In this document: positions 1 through 9,032 of the stretch, in pieces | Numbering within the stretch: position 1 is the stretch's first letter | How the letters are laid out: each line of letters opens with the position of its first letter | Assembly (NCBI GenBank): GCA_947627575.1 | Contig: CANQWN010000007.1 | Span: 1 to 64,000 of the forward strand | Source of the DNA: an uncultured Clostridia bacterium | Lineage (GTDB): Bacteria > Bacillota > Clostridia > Christensenellales > Borkfalkiaceae | Length of the DNA stretch: 64,000 nucleotides | Direction: 5' to 3' | Made by a program: the position numbers and the translations under genes | Notes under the pieces: model-generated | Told to the model about the DNA's origin: nothing | Seen by the model: the letters and a program-made list of their open reading frames with translations, nothing else | The model's database searches: none

Positions 1-117
1 TAATCTGATTGCCTTTTCTGTACTTTCTTTTCTTTTCTATGCAGTTGTCAATCTTCTTCCACCCGGCGAAAGTCGGGGCGTTTTTCATAAGAAAAACATC
101 GCTGCCTCAATTGACAG
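1..117 (-). other. Probable rRNA-type leader running off the left edge
   Basis: Transcript leader downstream of the minus-strand promoter at 125-153. Read on the minus strand it contains a short GC hairpin (CCCG...CGGG, about 63-80), then TTGACAACTGCATAG and an A/G-rich tract up to base 1. Box-A-like motifs of the form CTTTGAAAACTG followed by A-rich sequence are familiar from clostridial rRNA leaders and 16S-23S spacers, so an rRNA gene may begin just beyond the window. This is inference; no mature rRNA sequence is visible. A small frame open to the edge (ATG at 88) has no ribosome binding site and is considered less likely. Confidence 0.4.
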
Positions 118-124
118 CTTATAT

Positions 125-153
125 ATATTAGCAAACTAAAAATAAATAGTCAA
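125..153 (-). promoter_or_regulatory. Strong sigma-A promoter with A-tract UP-like element
   Basis: Minus strand -35 TTGACT (148-153), 17-nt spacer, -10 TAATAT (125-130). The sequence just upstream (154-200) is rich in A and T tracts like an UP element. It drives transcription towards base 1, away from the gene at 315-1100. Confidence 0.7.
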
Positions 154-256
154 CTTATTTTTGCGTTTTTTTGGGAAAATTTTATTAAATTTACCTCAAC
201 GCAACTCCCTTTGTTACAAACCACAATATATAGATATATATGCACACAACGTATTG

Positions 257-292
257 TGTAAAACAAAAGGGGCGGCAAAAATTCACCGCCCC
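257..292 (-). terminator. Intrinsic terminator of the TIM-barrel gene
   Basis: Minus-strand stem GGGGCGG / CCGCCCC (269-275 with 286-292) followed by TTTTGTTTT, about 20 nt after the stop codon at 315. Confidence 0.8.
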
Positions 293-314
293 GCCTTTGC
301 CGTTTTATGCCGCG

Positions 315-1100
315 TCAAAATATTTTTGCCGCGGTTTCGTTTATAAATTCAAGGCTGTGCGCCAGCTCGCCCTCATCGCCGTAATTTCCGCCGTAAACCT
401 CTATAAGCGCGGTTCCGTCAAAGCCCGCGTCTTTCAGGCGGGAGAACACTTCGCCGAAATCGGTTATGCCCTTACCCGGGAGGCATATTTTGCCGTCCTC
501 GTCGATATCCGAAAGATGCGCAATGCAAATTGCCCCACGCATATCCGCCAAATAAGCCTGCCAAGGATAGCCCGAACGCCTTGCCTGCTTTATATCGAAC
601 ACACCCGAAAGGGAGGGCAGGCGGGCTTTTAGTCTGCCGAAAACGCCGGGCTTACAGCAGGTGGACCAGCTTACGTTTTCAAGGCACAAATTCACGCCGT
701 AACGGTTGCAGAATTCGCATACGCTTTGCAGGCAGTCGGCAACGGCGTCCTCGTTTTCGCCCTGAACGGCGGCGCGCACAAAGCCGTGCATTACGTAATT
801 TTTGCAACCTAAAAGCTGTGCCGAACGCAAAACCTGATCCAGCCAATAAAATCCGTCGCCCCTGACGCGCGCGGACGGGTTGAAAAGATGAGGTTCAAAA
901 TCGGTGGGCAGGCTGTGCAGGGAAGAAATTTGCAACCCCTGCGCCAAAGGCGCGATTTTTTTTGAAAACTCCGGGCGGTATTCGTAGAATGTGCTTAAAA
1001 ACACTTCCGCGCAAGCCGCGCCGCTATCCTTTATGTACTTCAATGCGTCTTCCGTCTGTCTGCGCCCGAACAGCGACGCCGTAGATATTCCCGTTTGCAT
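315..1100 (-). CDS. Sugar phosphate isomerase/epimerase-like TIM barrel protein
   Basis: A 261-residue protein of the xylose-isomerase-like/AP-endonuclease-2 TIM barrel superfamily. Residues matching the metal-site pattern of that fold are E141 (in CLENVSW), D169 (in GVFDIK), H195 (in AHLSD) and E234 (in ALIEVY). The superfamily includes sugar isomerases, epimerases and endonuclease IV; the substrate here cannot be told from sequence. It is a single-gene unit with its own promoter and terminator. No Shine-Dalgarno precedes the ATG at 1100 and the -10 box ends 6 nt before it, so the message is probably leaderless. The length is complete and no frameshift is seen. Family assignment is fairly secure, exact activity is not. 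Confidence 0.8.
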   Translation of the reverse strand: MQTGISTASLFGRRQTEDALKYIKDSGAACAEVFLSTFYEYRPEFSKKIAPLAQGLQISSLHSLPTDFEPHLFNPSARVRGDGFYWLDQVLRSAQLLGCKNYVMHGFVRAAVQGENEDAVADCLQSVCEFCNRYGVNLCLENVSWSTCCKPGVFGRLKARLPSLSGVFDIKQARRSGYPWQAYLADMRGAICIAHLSDIDEDGKICLPGKGITDFGEVFSRLKDAGFDGTALIEVYGGNYGDEGELAHSLEFINETAAKIF

Positions 1101-1106
1101 ATTTTT

Positions 1107-1135
1107 ATTGTATCATATTCCGCGTAAAAAATCAA
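1107..1135 (-). promoter_or_regulatory. Promoter giving a leaderless mRNA for 315-1100
   Basis: -35 TTGATT (1130-1135), 17-nt spacer, -10 TACAAT (1107-1112), then only AAAAAT before the ATG. Transcription should begin at or within a base or two of the start codon. Confidence 0.7.
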
Positions 1136-1138
1136 CAG

Positions 1139-1450
1139 TCAATTTTTAAGATATGCGGAGAGGGAATAGGCGATATCCCTATCCGCGATTTTGTTTATCG
1201 GGTCGAGGGGAAAACAGGTTTCTGCCCCGCTTTCCGCCTGCGGCGCGGGTTCCGCGCGTTCCCCGCCCGCGGAAGCAGCCGAACGCACCGCCGTAAGCAC
1301 TTCGGATATCTCTTCCGCGCTTTTAAGCGCCGCGCGCATATCCTCGTCGCCCAAACTTTCTATCACGGGCTTAACTTCCGAAATAAGTTTTTGCGCGCCG
1401 CCCGCCTTGCCGCCATACAGAAGCAGGGCGAGTATTATCAAAAGTTGCAT
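1139..1450 (-). CDS. Small membrane-associated protein of unknown function
   Basis: Not recognised. The ATG at 1450 is preferred over one at 1468 because AGAGGTG lies directly before it; this gives 103 residues. It opens with a hydrophobic stretch (LLIILALLLYGG, residues 3-14) that could be a short membrane anchor or uncleaved signal, followed by a mixed-charge helical region and an Ala/Glu/Pro-rich linker around residues 60-80. Its start faces that of the 92-residue gene at 1502 across 51 bp, so the two may share a regulatory region. No catalytic motif is visible. Confidence 0.55.
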   Translation of the reverse strand: MQLLIILALLLYGGKAGGAQKLISEVKPVIESLGDEDMRAALKSAEEISEVLTAVRSAASAGGERAEPAPQAESGAETCFPLDPINKIADRDIAYSLSAYLKN

Positions 1451-1501
1451 AAAATCACCTCTCCGCATACATTGATAGTAATATTATATGCCGAGGGAAC
1501 A

Positions 1502-1780
1502 ATGAAAGATTTTAAAAATTACACGCCCGACGAAAAGCCGGACGGAGATCCGCGCGTAAACAACGCGGTAGAGCTTGCCAAAAATATTTCCCGCGCGATG
1601 AACGGCAAAAGCACGGGACAGCTTTTAAATACGATAGTTGCGGAAGCCGAGCGCGGAAAGCGGGAAGGAACGCTTACCAACGCGGATTTGGATAACTTTT
1701 ACAACGCGCTTTCACCTATGCTTGACGGGTTTAAAAGGAAAAAGTTGAAAGATATAATAGCAAAACTGAAAGCAATTTAA
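1502..1780 (+). CDS. Small hydrophilic protein of unknown function
   Basis: Not recognised. A start at 1502 is supported by GAGGGAAC just upstream and gives 92 residues; the frame extends further 5-prime but overlaps the divergent gene. The protein is charged and probably helical, with no signal peptide or membrane segment. Residues 1-18 are Asp/Pro/Lys rich, and the C-terminal half (FYNALSPMLDGFKRKKLKDI) is basic. The divergent arrangement with the small membrane protein at 1139-1450 hints at, but does not prove, a joint role. Confidence 0.55.
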   Translation: MKDFKNYTPDEKPDGDPRVNNAVELAKNISRAMNGKSTGQLLNTIVAEAERGKREGTLTNADLDNFYNALSPMLDGFKRKKLKDIIAKLKAI

Positions 1781-1781
1781 C

Positions 1782-1807
1782 GCGGGCGGACTGTAAAGTC
1801 CGCCCGC
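1782..1807. terminator. Shared hairpin between converging genes
   Basis: Perfect 11-bp stem GCGGGCGGACT / AGTCCGCCCGC with a 4-nt loop, 1 nt after the stop of the + gene and 3 nt from the stop of cysK. U-runs are poor on both sides, so termination efficiency is uncertain. Confidence 0.55.
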
Positions 1808-1810
1808 AAT

Positions 1811-2725
1811 TCAGATTACGGAAAGATATTTTTCAACCCCGTCGGGGAATATGGTAACTATGTTTTTTCCGTTGTTTTCACGCAAAGCGGCGAGGCGCGC
1901 GGCGGCGCACAGCGCCGCGCCTGAAGATATGCCCGCGGATATACCGTCCGTCCTCATAACCTCTGCGGCGACCGATTTAGCCTCTTCGTCGGAAACGCAA
2001 ATTATCCCGTTGCACGGGGCTTTGGCAAAAAACGGCGGAACAAACCCCGCGCCTATGCCCTGAATACAATGCCGCCCCGCCTTGCCGCCCGAAAGCACGG
2101 GCGAAAGCGACGGTTCCACGGCGTAAATTTTAACTTTACCGTTGCGGGATTTGAGATACCGCCCGACGCCCGCCAACGTTCCTCCCGTGCCCACTCCCGC
2201 TACCAGAATGTCCGCTTGCCCGCTCAAAGCGCGGTAAATTTCGGGACCTGTGGAGACAAAATGCACGGCGGGGTTGGCGGGGTTTTCAAACTGCCCCGCT
2301 ATGAACGCCCCCGAAGTTGCCGAAACAAATTCCTTTGCCGCGGCTATTGCTCCGCCCATACCGTATTCGGCGGGCGTAAGTATTATTTCGCCGCCGTACG
2401 CGCGGATAAGTTTTTGCCTTTCCACGCTCATATTTTCGGGCATTACCAGAACGGCGCGCACTCCCGCCGCCGCGCAAAAAGCCGAAAGCGCAACTCCCGT
2501 GTTGCCGGAAGTAGGCTCTACCACAACCGCGCCCGCGCGCAACCGTCCGCGCCTTTCCGCCTGCCTTAAAATCGCCGCCGCAACCCTGTCCTTTACAGAA
2601 CCGGACGGGTTGAACCCTTCCGCCTTTGCAAATATTTTGGCTTTCAGATTGCGGAACCGCGCGTAACCTTCAAGCGCGATAAGCGGAGTGTTACCCGCCG
2701 CGCCCGCTATACCCAACGTATTCAT
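1811..2725 (-). CDS. cysK: Cysteine synthase (O-acetylserine sulfhydrylase)
   Basis: PLP enzyme making L-cysteine from O-acetylserine and sulfide in the cytoplasm. The 304-residue protein has the CysK signatures: SGSVKDR with PLP lysine K45, the substrate loop PTSGNTG (71-77), the phosphate-binding GVGTGGT and a late SSGAA. Length fits the family. It starts 2 bp after the stop of the desulfurase-like gene at 2728, so the two are cotranscribed and translationally close. The pairing puts cysteine synthesis next to a cysteine-consuming sulfur-mobilising enzyme. CysK versus CysM cannot be separated with certainty, but the motif set favours CysK. Confidence 0.9.
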   Translation of the reverse strand: MNTLGIAGAAGNTPLIALEGYARFRNLKAKIFAKAEGFNPSGSVKDRVAAAILRQAERRGRLRAGAVVVEPTSGNTGVALSAFCAAAGVRAVLVMPENMSVERQKLIRAYGGEIILTPAEYGMGGAIAAAKEFVSATSGAFIAGQFENPANPAVHFVSTGPEIYRALSGQADILVAGVGTGGTLAGVGRYLKSRNGKVKIYAVEPSLSPVLSGGKAGRHCIQGIGAGFVPPFFAKAPCNGIICVSDEEAKSVAAEVMRTDGISAGISSGAALCAAARLAALRENNGKNIVTIFPDGVEKYLSVI

Positions 2726-2727
2726 AT

Positions 2728-3840
2728 CTATCCGCGCGCGAGGGCGCGGACTGCCAAAAGCAGTTTTTCACATTCCTCGCGGGTGTTTTTTGCGCACAGG
2801 GAAGCGCGGATAAGCCCATCGCTTGAAAGGCTTTCGTGCATCATAGGCGCGCAGTGCAATCCGCCGCGGACGCAGATAGAATATTCCTCCGAAAGTCTGT
2901 ACGCCGCTATTTCGGACTGCATATTTTCAAGCGAAAACGCCACTATGCCGTAGGGATTGGGGCGGGAATATACCTTAACCCCCGCGCACGAGGCAAGCGA
3001 GGTTACAAGGCAGTTGGTAAGCGACATAAGCGCTTCGCCGTCCCTTTGCATATTCTCGTTGAGGTACAGCACACCCTCGCCGAGGGAGATGATCGCCGGA
3101 TAGGAAAGCGTTCCGCTTTCCAGCTTGTCGGGGTAAAATTCGGGCATATCTGCGCTGAAACTTTCACTGCCCGTGCCGCCGTATGCAATCGGTTCGGGGT
3201 TTACGCGCGATGAAAAAAGCAACGCGCCGCTGCCCTGTATGCCCAGCATACCCTTGTGCCCCGCCACGGCAAGCGCGTCTATACCGTATTCCGTCATATT
3301 GACGGGGACGTGCCCACACGCCTGCGCGCCGTCGCAGATAAGCAAAGTATCCTTCGGCAAGCCGTCTTTTACGGCGCGTATATCGGGCGCCGCGCCCGTG
3401 ACGTTGGAAGCAAGCGTAACTATTACCGCGCGGGTGGACGGCGTGACAAGCGAAAGTATGTTGCGCGTTGAAATTTCGCCCTCTTCCAGCGGGGCGTATT
3501 TAACCTTTACCCCGCGCTTTTCCAGCGCGCGCAAAGGGCGGAGTACGGAGTTGTGTTCGGCAACGGTGGTAACCGCTTCGTCCCCGCTTTTAAGCACGCC
3601 CAAAAGGGCGATATTCAACGCTTCCGTACAGTTTTTGGTAAAAATAACCCTGTCGTAACTGTCGCCGCCGAAAAAATCGGAAAGCAGACGGCGCACGGCG
3701 TATACCCTTTCCAGACAGGATATGGAAAGGCTGTGCCCGCTTCTGCCGGGATTGGCGGGCGACTGCAACGCCGCGCAGACGGCGGAAATAACCGAATCGG
3801 GTTTGAAACCGCCCGTGGCGGCGTTATCGAAATATATCAT
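2728..3840 (-). CDS. Class V aminotransferase, cysteine desulfurase-like
   Basis: PLP-dependent fold type I enzyme related to SufS/CsdB cysteine desulfurases and selenocysteine lyases. The start at 3840 is chosen because GCAGGAAA precedes it and the product begins IYFDNAATGG, typical of the N-terminally short subfamily; longer frames exist upstream. The PLP lysine is K196 in AVAGHKG, H96 stacks the cofactor, and a candidate catalytic cysteine lies in RGGLHCAP near residue 340, matching the RxGxxCA pattern of SufS. It is first in the operon with cysK and divergent from the DUF3343 gene at 3896. In Clostridia this subfamily often neighbours DUF3343; the exact sulfur or selenium substrate is unknown. 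Confidence 0.8.
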   Translation of the reverse strand: MIYFDNAATGGFKPDSVISAVCAALQSPANPGRSGHSLSISCLERVYAVRRLLSDFFGGDSYDRVIFTKNCTEALNIALLGVLKSGDEAVTTVAEHNSVLRPLRALEKRGVKVKYAPLEEGEISTRNILSLVTPSTRAVIVTLASNVTGAAPDIRAVKDGLPKDTLLICDGAQACGHVPVNMTEYGIDALAVAGHKGMLGIQGSGALLFSSRVNPEPIAYGGTGSESFSADMPEFYPDKLESGTLSYPAIISLGEGVLYLNENMQRDGEALMSLTNCLVTSLASCAGVKVYSRPNPYGIVAFSLENMQSEIAAYRLSEEYSICVRGGLHCAPMMHESLSSDGLIRASLCAKNTREECEKLLLAVRALARG

Positions 3841-3895
3841 ATTTTTTCCTGCAAACATATATTGATAATATATTTTACTATGGCAGGAAAATTTT

Positions 3896-4153
3896 ATGAC
3901 AGAAGTATTGGCGGTTTTCCGCTCGCGCGCGCAGGCGGCGGACTGCAACGCAAAGTTGCGCGGAATGGGCATACCGTGCAGTCTTATAAACACCCCGAAA
4001 GAGGCTAAAATAGGCTGCGGGCTTTCGGTTAAACTTTCTTCGGCGGCGTTCCAAAGGGCGGGAAGAATTATCTCGCGGGCGGGCTATTCCGCATTTTACG
4101 GCTTTTATTCTTTGAGAACGTCCTGCGGAAGAACGCTTATAACCCGCCTTTAA
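3896..4153 (+). CDS. DUF3343 family small protein (putative Se/S carrier-like)
   Basis: An 85-residue protein matching the short DUF3343 family: N-terminal strand TEVLAVFRSRAQA, a central SLINTPKEAKIGCGLSVK segment with a conserved Cys after Gly, and a C-terminal FYGFY. Family members are suspected sulfur or selenium carriers because they sit beside desulfurases and SelD, as here beside the divergent desulfurase. No selD is present in this window. GGCAGGAAAATTTT supplies the ribosome binding site. Function is inferred from context only. Confidence 0.75.
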   Translation: MTEVLAVFRSRAQAADCNAKLRGMGIPCSLINTPKEAKIGCGLSVKLSSAAFQRAGRIISRAGYSAFYGFYSLRTSCGRTLITRL

Positions 4154-4157
4154 TAAC

Positions 4158-4186
4158 TTGATTTGGGGCGCGGAATGTGTTAAAAT
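4158..4186 (+). promoter_or_regulatory. Promoter giving a leaderless mRNA for nth
   Basis: -35 TTGATT (4158-4163), 17-nt spacer, -10 TAAAAT (4181-4186); the ATG begins at 4193, 6 nt after the -10 box, leaving no room for a ribosome binding site on the mRNA. Confidence 0.7.
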
Positions 4187-4192
4187 CGGGGT

Positions 4193-4822
4193 ATGGAAGA
4201 AAAATGCGGAAAAATTTTGGACGAGCTTGCGCGGCTTTATCCCGACGCCGCGCCCGCGTTGCGCTTTGCAAGCCCCTACCAACTGCTTGTGGCGGTTATA
4301 CTTTCGGCGCAATGCACCGACGAGAGGGTGAACAAAGTGACGGCGGAACTTTTTAAACAGCACGGCACGCCGCAAACTATGCTTGCCCTCACGCAGGAAC
4401 AGTTGGAAAAATACATATATTCCTGCGGGTTTTACCATAGCAAGGCGAAACACATACTTTCGGCTACGCGGGACATAGAGGAAAAGTTCGGCGGGGAAGT
4501 GCCCTGCCGACACGAACTGCTTAAAACGCTTGCGGGCGTGGGGCAGAAAACGGCGAACGTGGTTTACGCCGTAGCCTTCGGCGGAGACGCCATAGCGGTG
4601 GATACGCACGTATTCCGCGTTTCCAACAGGTTGGGAATAGCCGCGGGAAACACCCCCGACAAAGTTGAAAAGGGGCTTAACGCCGCCATTCCAAAGCAAT
4701 TATGGTCTAAAGCCCACCACTATCTTATTTATCACGGCAGGCGGGTTTGCCATTCGCAAAAGCCCGACTGCGAAAACTGTACCCTTAATAAATGGTGCGA
4801 TTATTACGCCTCCGTAAAATAA
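4193..4822 (+). CDS. nth: Endonuclease III
   Basis: Base-excision repair glycosylase/AP lyase acting on oxidised pyrimidines. The 209-residue protein has the helix-hairpin-helix LAGVGQKTANVV with catalytic lysine K119, catalytic aspartate D137 in VDTHVFR, and the C-x6-C-x2-C-x5-C iron-sulfur motif at C186, C193, C196 and C202. All key residues are present and the length is standard. It is a single-gene unit, leaderless by promoter position, ending in a strong bidirectional terminator shared with tuf. Confidence 0.95.
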   Translation: MEEKCGKILDELARLYPDAAPALRFASPYQLLVAVILSAQCTDERVNKVTAELFKQHGTPQTMLALTQEQLEKYIYSCGFYHSKAKHILSATRDIEEKFGGEVPCRHELLKTLAGVGQKTANVVYAVAFGGDAIAVDTHVFRVSNRLGIAAGNTPDKVEKGLNAAIPKQLWSKAHHYLIYHGRRVCHSQKPDCENCTLNKWCDYYASVK

Positions 4823-4856
4823 AAAATCCCGTCCGCAAATGCGGACGGGATTTTTT
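4821..4856. terminator. Bidirectional intrinsic terminator between nth and tuf
   Basis: 16-bp stem from 4821-4836 with 4841-4856 around the loop AAAT; A-run on one side and T-run on the other allow termination of nth (+) and tuf (-). It overlaps the nth stop codon. Confidence 0.9.
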
Positions 4857-4881
4857 CGGCTGTAGCCGAAATTATTTACTG

Positions 4882-6099
4882 TTAAAGAACCTTTACGATC
4901 GTGCCGGAACCTACCGTTCTGCCGCCTTCACGGATAGCGAAGCGCAGCTTTTCTTCAACCGCAACGGGTTTGATGAGTTCTACGGTGATTTCAACGTTAT
5001 CGCCGGGCATAACCATTTCAACGCCTGCGGGCAGATCGATGGAACCCGTTACGTCGGTAGTTCTGATGAAGAACTGGGGACGATAGTGATTGAAGAACGG
5101 GGTATGACGGCCGCCTTCTTCCGCTTTAAGGACGTAAACCTGCGCGGTGAACTTGGTTGCGGTTTTAACCGAACCGGGCTTTGCCAAAACCTGACCTTTT
5201 TCGATGCCCTTTCTGTCGATGCCGCGGAGCAATGCGCCGATGTTGAAGCCGGCGATCGCTTCGTCAACGCTCTTGTGGAACATTTCCAAACCGGTTATAA
5301 CGGTGGAAACGGGCTTTTCGATAAGACCTACTATTTCGGCGGGATCGCCTACGTGCGCCTTGCCGCGCTCTACTCTGCCGGTGGCAACGGTGCCGCGGCC
5401 GGAAATGGTGAATACGTCTTCAACGGGAAGCAGGAAGGGCTTATCCGTATCGCGCTGGGGCGTGGGGATGTAAGTGTCGATGGTATCCATAAGATCGATG
5501 ATGCACTTGCATTCGGGGGAAGCGAGAACTTCCGCGTCGCTTGCGGACGAAGAAGCAACTTCCAAAGCCTTCAAAGCCGAACCCTTGATGATGGGAATAT
5601 CGTCGCCGGGGAAGTCGTAGCTGGAAAGGGTGTCCCTGATTTCCATTTCAACGAGTTCCAGAAGTTCGGGGTCGTCCATCTGATCGCATTTGTTGAGGAA
5701 TACGACGATGTAAGGAACGCCTACCTGACGGGCGAGCAGGATGTGCTCTTTCGTCTGGGGCATGGGACCGTCGGTCGCCGCAACTACGAGGATTGCGCCG
5801 TCCATCTGCGCGGCGCCCGTAATCATGTTCTTTACGTAGTCTGCGTGACCCGGGCAGTCAACGTGCGCATAGTGACGCTTGTCCGTCTGATATTCGACGT
5901 GCGCGGTATTTATCGTTATGCCGCGCGCCTTTTCTTCGGGCGCTTTGTCGATTTCGTCGTATCTCATCTTCTCTGCCTGACCCTTGCGAGCCATAACCAT
6001 GGTGATAGCTGCGGTCAGAGTTGTCTTGCCGTGGTCAACATGTCCGATTGTACCGATGTTGACATGGGGCTTGCTGTTGTCATACTTTGCCTTTGCCAT
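4882..6099 (-). CDS. tuf: Elongation factor Tu
   Basis: GTPase that delivers aminoacyl-tRNA to the ribosome A site. The 405-residue protein carries GHVDHGKT (about 19-26), the effector segment [17 protein letters not shown] (about 81-88) and NKCD (about 136-139), followed by the two beta-barrel domains. It is the last gene of the str cluster but is separated from fusA by 173 bp with its own promoter and a structured leader, so it can be transcribed independently. AAAGAGGTAAAAAA precedes the ATG. Confidence 0.98.
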   Translation of the reverse strand: MAKAKYDNSKPHVNIGTIGHVDHGKTTLTAAITMVMARKGQAEKMRYDEIDKAPEEKARGITINTAHVEYQTDKRHYAHVDCPGHADYVKNMITGAAQMDGAILVVAATDGPMPQTKEHILLARQVGVPYIVVFLNKCDQMDDPELLELVEMEIRDTLSSYDFPGDDIPIIKGSALKALEVASSSASDAEVLASPECKCIIDLMDTIDTYIPTPQRDTDKPFLLPVEDVFTISGRGTVATGRVERGKAHVGDPAEIVGLIEKPVSTVITGLEMFHKSVDEAIAGFNIGALLRGIDRKGIEKGQVLAKPGSVKTATKFTAQVYVLKAEEGGRHTPFFNHYRPQFFIRTTDVTGSIDLPAGVEMVMPGDNVEITVELIKPVAVEEKLRFAIREGGRTVGSGTIVKVL

Positions 6100-6213
6100 T
6101 TTTTTACCTCTTTTTATTTTTTTTATTTTAATGATAACTTCCGTCCTTGCGGACGTCGCAGCTATCTATCATTACCGCTGCAAATAATTTTCCGCCTTTA
6201 AAGGCTTTTAGAT

Positions 6214-6242
6214 ATTATATATTAAATTTCGGAAAAACACAA
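6214..6242 (-). promoter_or_regulatory. Separate promoter for tuf
   Basis: -35 TTGTGT (6237-6242), 17-nt spacer, -10 TATAAT (6214-6219). The roughly 105-nt leader that follows can fold a stem around CGTCC GCAA GGACG near 6145-6160. No clear terminator precedes it, so readthrough from fusA is also possible. Confidence 0.65.
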
Positions 6243-6272
6243 TCAAATTTACGTATAAATAATAAATTTGTG

Positions 6273-8381
6273 TTAAACGGGCTTTTTGGCGCGTTCGCCT
6301 ATAACCTTTTCCGCTATGGACTTGGGAACTTCGGCATAATGGTCGAACTGCATAGTGAACTGTCCGCGCCCCTGCGTCCTCGAACGCAGATCGGTTGCGT
6401 AACCGAACATTTCGGAAAGGGGTACTTCGCAATCCACAACTTTCGCGCCCGCCCTGTCGTCCGTAGAGACGATGGTGCCGCGGCGGGAAGTTACGTTGCC
6501 CATTATATCGCCGAAATAATCGTCGGGGGTGATTATCTCAACCTTCATTATGGGTTCCAAAAGCACGGGGTTGGCTTTTGCCATACCGTCCTTAAAGCCC
6601 ATCGAGCCCGCTATCTGGAACGCCATTTCGGAAGAGTCTACCTCGTGGTAGCTGCCGTCGTAAACCTGAACTTTGAAATCCACCACTTCGTATCCCGCGA
6701 GGAAGCCGTTTTTGGCTGCGCCGCGTATACCTTTATCTATAGCGGGGATATATTCCTTGGGAATGGAACCGCCCACGGTGAGATCTTCAAACGAATAGCC
6801 TTCGCCGGGGTTTGCGGGGATGAGGTGAAGTTTGCAGTGTCCGTACTGACCTTTACCGCCGGACTGACGCTTGTACATACCCTCGCAGTCGACAGCCTTC
6901 CTGATGGTTTCGCGGTAGGCAACCTGGGGCTTGCCCACGTTGGCTTCTACTTTGAATTCCCTCAAAAGTCTGTCTACGATAATGTCGAGGTGAAGTTCGC
7001 CCATGCCGGCGATTATCGTCTGCCCCGTTTCCTGATCGGTGTAGGTTTTGAAGGTGGGGTCCTCTTCGGCGAGCTTTACAAGCGCCATAGTCATCTTTTC
7101 CTGCCCCGCCTTTGTTTTCGGCTCGATTGAAAGCTGGATAACGGGATCGGAGAAAGTCATCTGTTCGAGGACGATGGGATGCTCTTCGTCGCAGAGGGTA
7201 TCGCCCGTAGTGGTATCTTTAAGCCCCACTATCGCGCAGATATCGCCGGAATAAACCTTGGGGATTTCGGTACGGGTGTTGGCGTGCATCTGTACGAGGC
7301 GCCCAACCCTTTCCTTTTTGCCCTTGGTGGAATTGTAGCAGTAAGAGCCCGATTCCAACACGCCGGAATACGCTCTGAAATAAGCCAACCTGCCCACGAA
7401 CGGGTCTGTGGCGATTTTGAAAGCCAAACCGGCAAAGGGTTCGTCGTCGGAAGTTTTTCTCTCTTCCTTTTCGCCCGTTTCGGGATTTACGCCGCTTACG
7501 TGCGCAACGTCCACGGGGGAAGGGAGATAATCGATAACGGCGTCGAGAAGCATCTGAACGCCCTTGTTCCTGTAAGACGAGCCGCAAAGTACGGGCGTGC
7601 ACTTCATAGCTATCGTAGCTTCGCGCAAGCCTTTCCTTATTTCGTCGGGGGTGAGTTCCATTGTTTCGAGGTACTTTTCCATTATCTCGTCATCGCCTTC
7701 GGCGGCGGCTTCCATAACGGCTATATGCGCCTCTTCCGCGGCGGCGCGCATATCTTCGGGTATTTCCGCCTTATGATACTGCTTGCCGTCCTCGGAATCG
7801 TAAATTTCCGCGTTCATTTCCACGAGATCCACTATACCCTTAAAGGTATCTTCCTTGCCTATGGGAAGTTCCACGGGGACGGGATTTGCGGAAAGACGTT
7901 CCTTCATCATCTTTACGGCGCGTTCGAAGTTTGCGCCGTTGATGTCCATTTTGTTTACATATGCGATACGGGGAACGTTGTACTTATCTGCCTGACGCCA
8001 TACGGTTTCGGACTGGGGTTCAACGCCGCCCTTTGCGCAGAAAGTGGCGATTGCGCCGTCGAGTACGCGGAGGGAACGTTCAACTTCTACGGTGAAGTCC
8101 ACGTGTCCCGGCGTATCGATGATGTTTATCCTGCATTCGTCCGCCTTCGTCTTGCCCGACCTTATCCAATGGCAGGTGGTTGCGGCGGAAGTTATGGTTA
8201 TACCTCTTTCCTGTTCCTGCACCATCCAGTCCATCGTCGCCGCGCCGTCGTGCACTTCGCCTATCTTGTGCGTTCTGCCGGTGTAATAAAGTATACGTTC
8301 GGTAGTAGTGGTTTTACCTGCGTCAATATGCGCCATTATACCGATATTTCTGGTATGCGCCAAATCGTATTCTCTTGCCAT
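6273..8381 (-). CDS. fusA: Elongation factor G
   Basis: Ribosomal translocase GTPase. At 702 residues it has the normal five-domain length, with AHIDAGKT near the N-terminus, RGITI effector loop, DTPGHVDF and NKMD. It follows rpsG by 12 bp with GAGGGG before the ATG, so it belongs to the rpsL-rpsG-fusA message. No duplication (fusB or tetM-type changes) is seen. Confidence 0.98.
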   Translation of the reverse strand: MAREYDLAHTRNIGIMAHIDAGKTTTTERILYYTGRTHKIGEVHDGAATMDWMVQEQERGITITSAATTCHWIRSGKTKADECRINIIDTPGHVDFTVEVERSLRVLDGAIATFCAKGGVEPQSETVWRQADKYNVPRIAYVNKMDINGANFERAVKMMKERLSANPVPVELPIGKEDTFKGIVDLVEMNAEIYDSEDGKQYHKAEIPEDMRAAAEEAHIAVMEAAAEGDDEIMEKYLETMELTPDEIRKGLREATIAMKCTPVLCGSSYRNKGVQMLLDAVIDYLPSPVDVAHVSGVNPETGEKEERKTSDDEPFAGLAFKIATDPFVGRLAYFRAYSGVLESGSYCYNSTKGKKERVGRLVQMHANTRTEIPKVYSGDICAIVGLKDTTTGDTLCDEEHPIVLEQMTFSDPVIQLSIEPKTKAGQEKMTMALVKLAEEDPTFKTYTDQETGQTIIAGMGELHLDIIVDRLLREFKVEANVGKPQVAYRETIRKAVDCEGMYKRQSGGKGQYGHCKLHLIPANPGEGYSFEDLTVGGSIPKEYIPAIDKGIRGAAKNGFLAGYEVVDFKVQVYDGSYHEVDSSEMAFQIAGSMGFKDGMAKANPVLLEPIMKVEIITPDDYFGDIMGNVTSRRGTIVSTDDRAGAKVVDCEVPLSEMFGYATDLRSRTQGRGQFTMQFDHYAEVPKSIAEKVIGERAKKPV

Positions 8382-8393
8382 AAAACCCCTCTA

Positions 8394-8864
8394 TCAGAAT
8401 CTGAAGTGGGCAAACGCCTTGTTTGCTTCCGCCATTCTGTGCGTATCTTCCTTCTTCTTTACGGCGCCGCCCGCATTGTTGTAGGCGTCCATAAGTTCCG
8501 CGGCGAGTTTGCCCGCCATATCGCGCTCGTTGCGCTTTCTGGTGCTTATTACAAGCCAGCGGATAGCCAACGTCTGGCGGCGTTCGGGCCTTATTTCGAT
8601 GGGAACCTGATAGTTTGCGCCGCCGACGCGCCTTGCCTTAACTTCCAGCACGGGCATAATGTTGTTCATTGCCTGCGTGAAAATTTCCATCGCGTCTTTG
8701 CCGAGTTTTTCGCTGATTATATTGAATGCGTCGTAGACTATAGTCTGCGCCGTACCGCGCTTGCCGTCGTACATTATCTGGTTGATAAGTTTGGTAACAA
8801 CCTTTGAATGGTACACGGGATCGGGTAATACGTCCCTCTTGGGGACAGAGCCTCTTCTGGGCAT
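8394..8864 (-). CDS. rpsG: 30S ribosomal protein S7
   Basis: Primary 16S rRNA binding protein of the 30S head. The start at 8864 ([10 protein letters not shown]) is preferred because AACGGAGGTAA precedes it and it gives the usual 156 residues; an upstream in-frame extension lies in the rpsL-rpsG spacer. The motif [11 protein letters not shown] and the C-terminal [10 protein letters not shown] are family hallmarks. Confidence 0.97.
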   Translation of the reverse strand: MPRRGSVPKRDVLPDPVYHSKVVTKLINQIMYDGKRGTAQTIVYDAFNIISEKLGKDAMEIFTQAMNNIMPVLEVKARRVGGANYQVPIEIRPERRQTLAIRWLVISTRKRNERDMAGKLAAELMDAYNNAGGAVKKKEDTHRMAEANKAFAHFRF

Positions 8865-9032
8865 ATTTTTTACCTCCGTTGATTTTTGTGGGATAAATAA
8901 GCTATTGCTTGCCCTTACGGGTAGCAAACCTTCTCCTTCTTGCGAAGAATACTGCCTACTTTTATCGGTTAAAGGGTGGATATATTCCGAAAACAAGTAG
9001 GAAATGTCATGCGGCGTTACGCCGCGGATTTT

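Noticed and set aside
1..88. Minus-strand frame open to the left edge starting ATG at 88
   Set aside because: No ribosome binding site, very Lys/Arg-rich product, and the sequence looks like rRNA leader. Kept only as an alternative.
4792..6201. Long + strand frame (469 codons) over tuf
   Set aside because: Antisense shadow of highly biased EF-Tu codons; product has no family resemblance and no ribosome binding site.
7179..8807. Long + strand frame (542 codons) over fusA and rpsG
   Set aside because: Antisense shadow of conserved EF-G; crosses two genes and resembles nothing.
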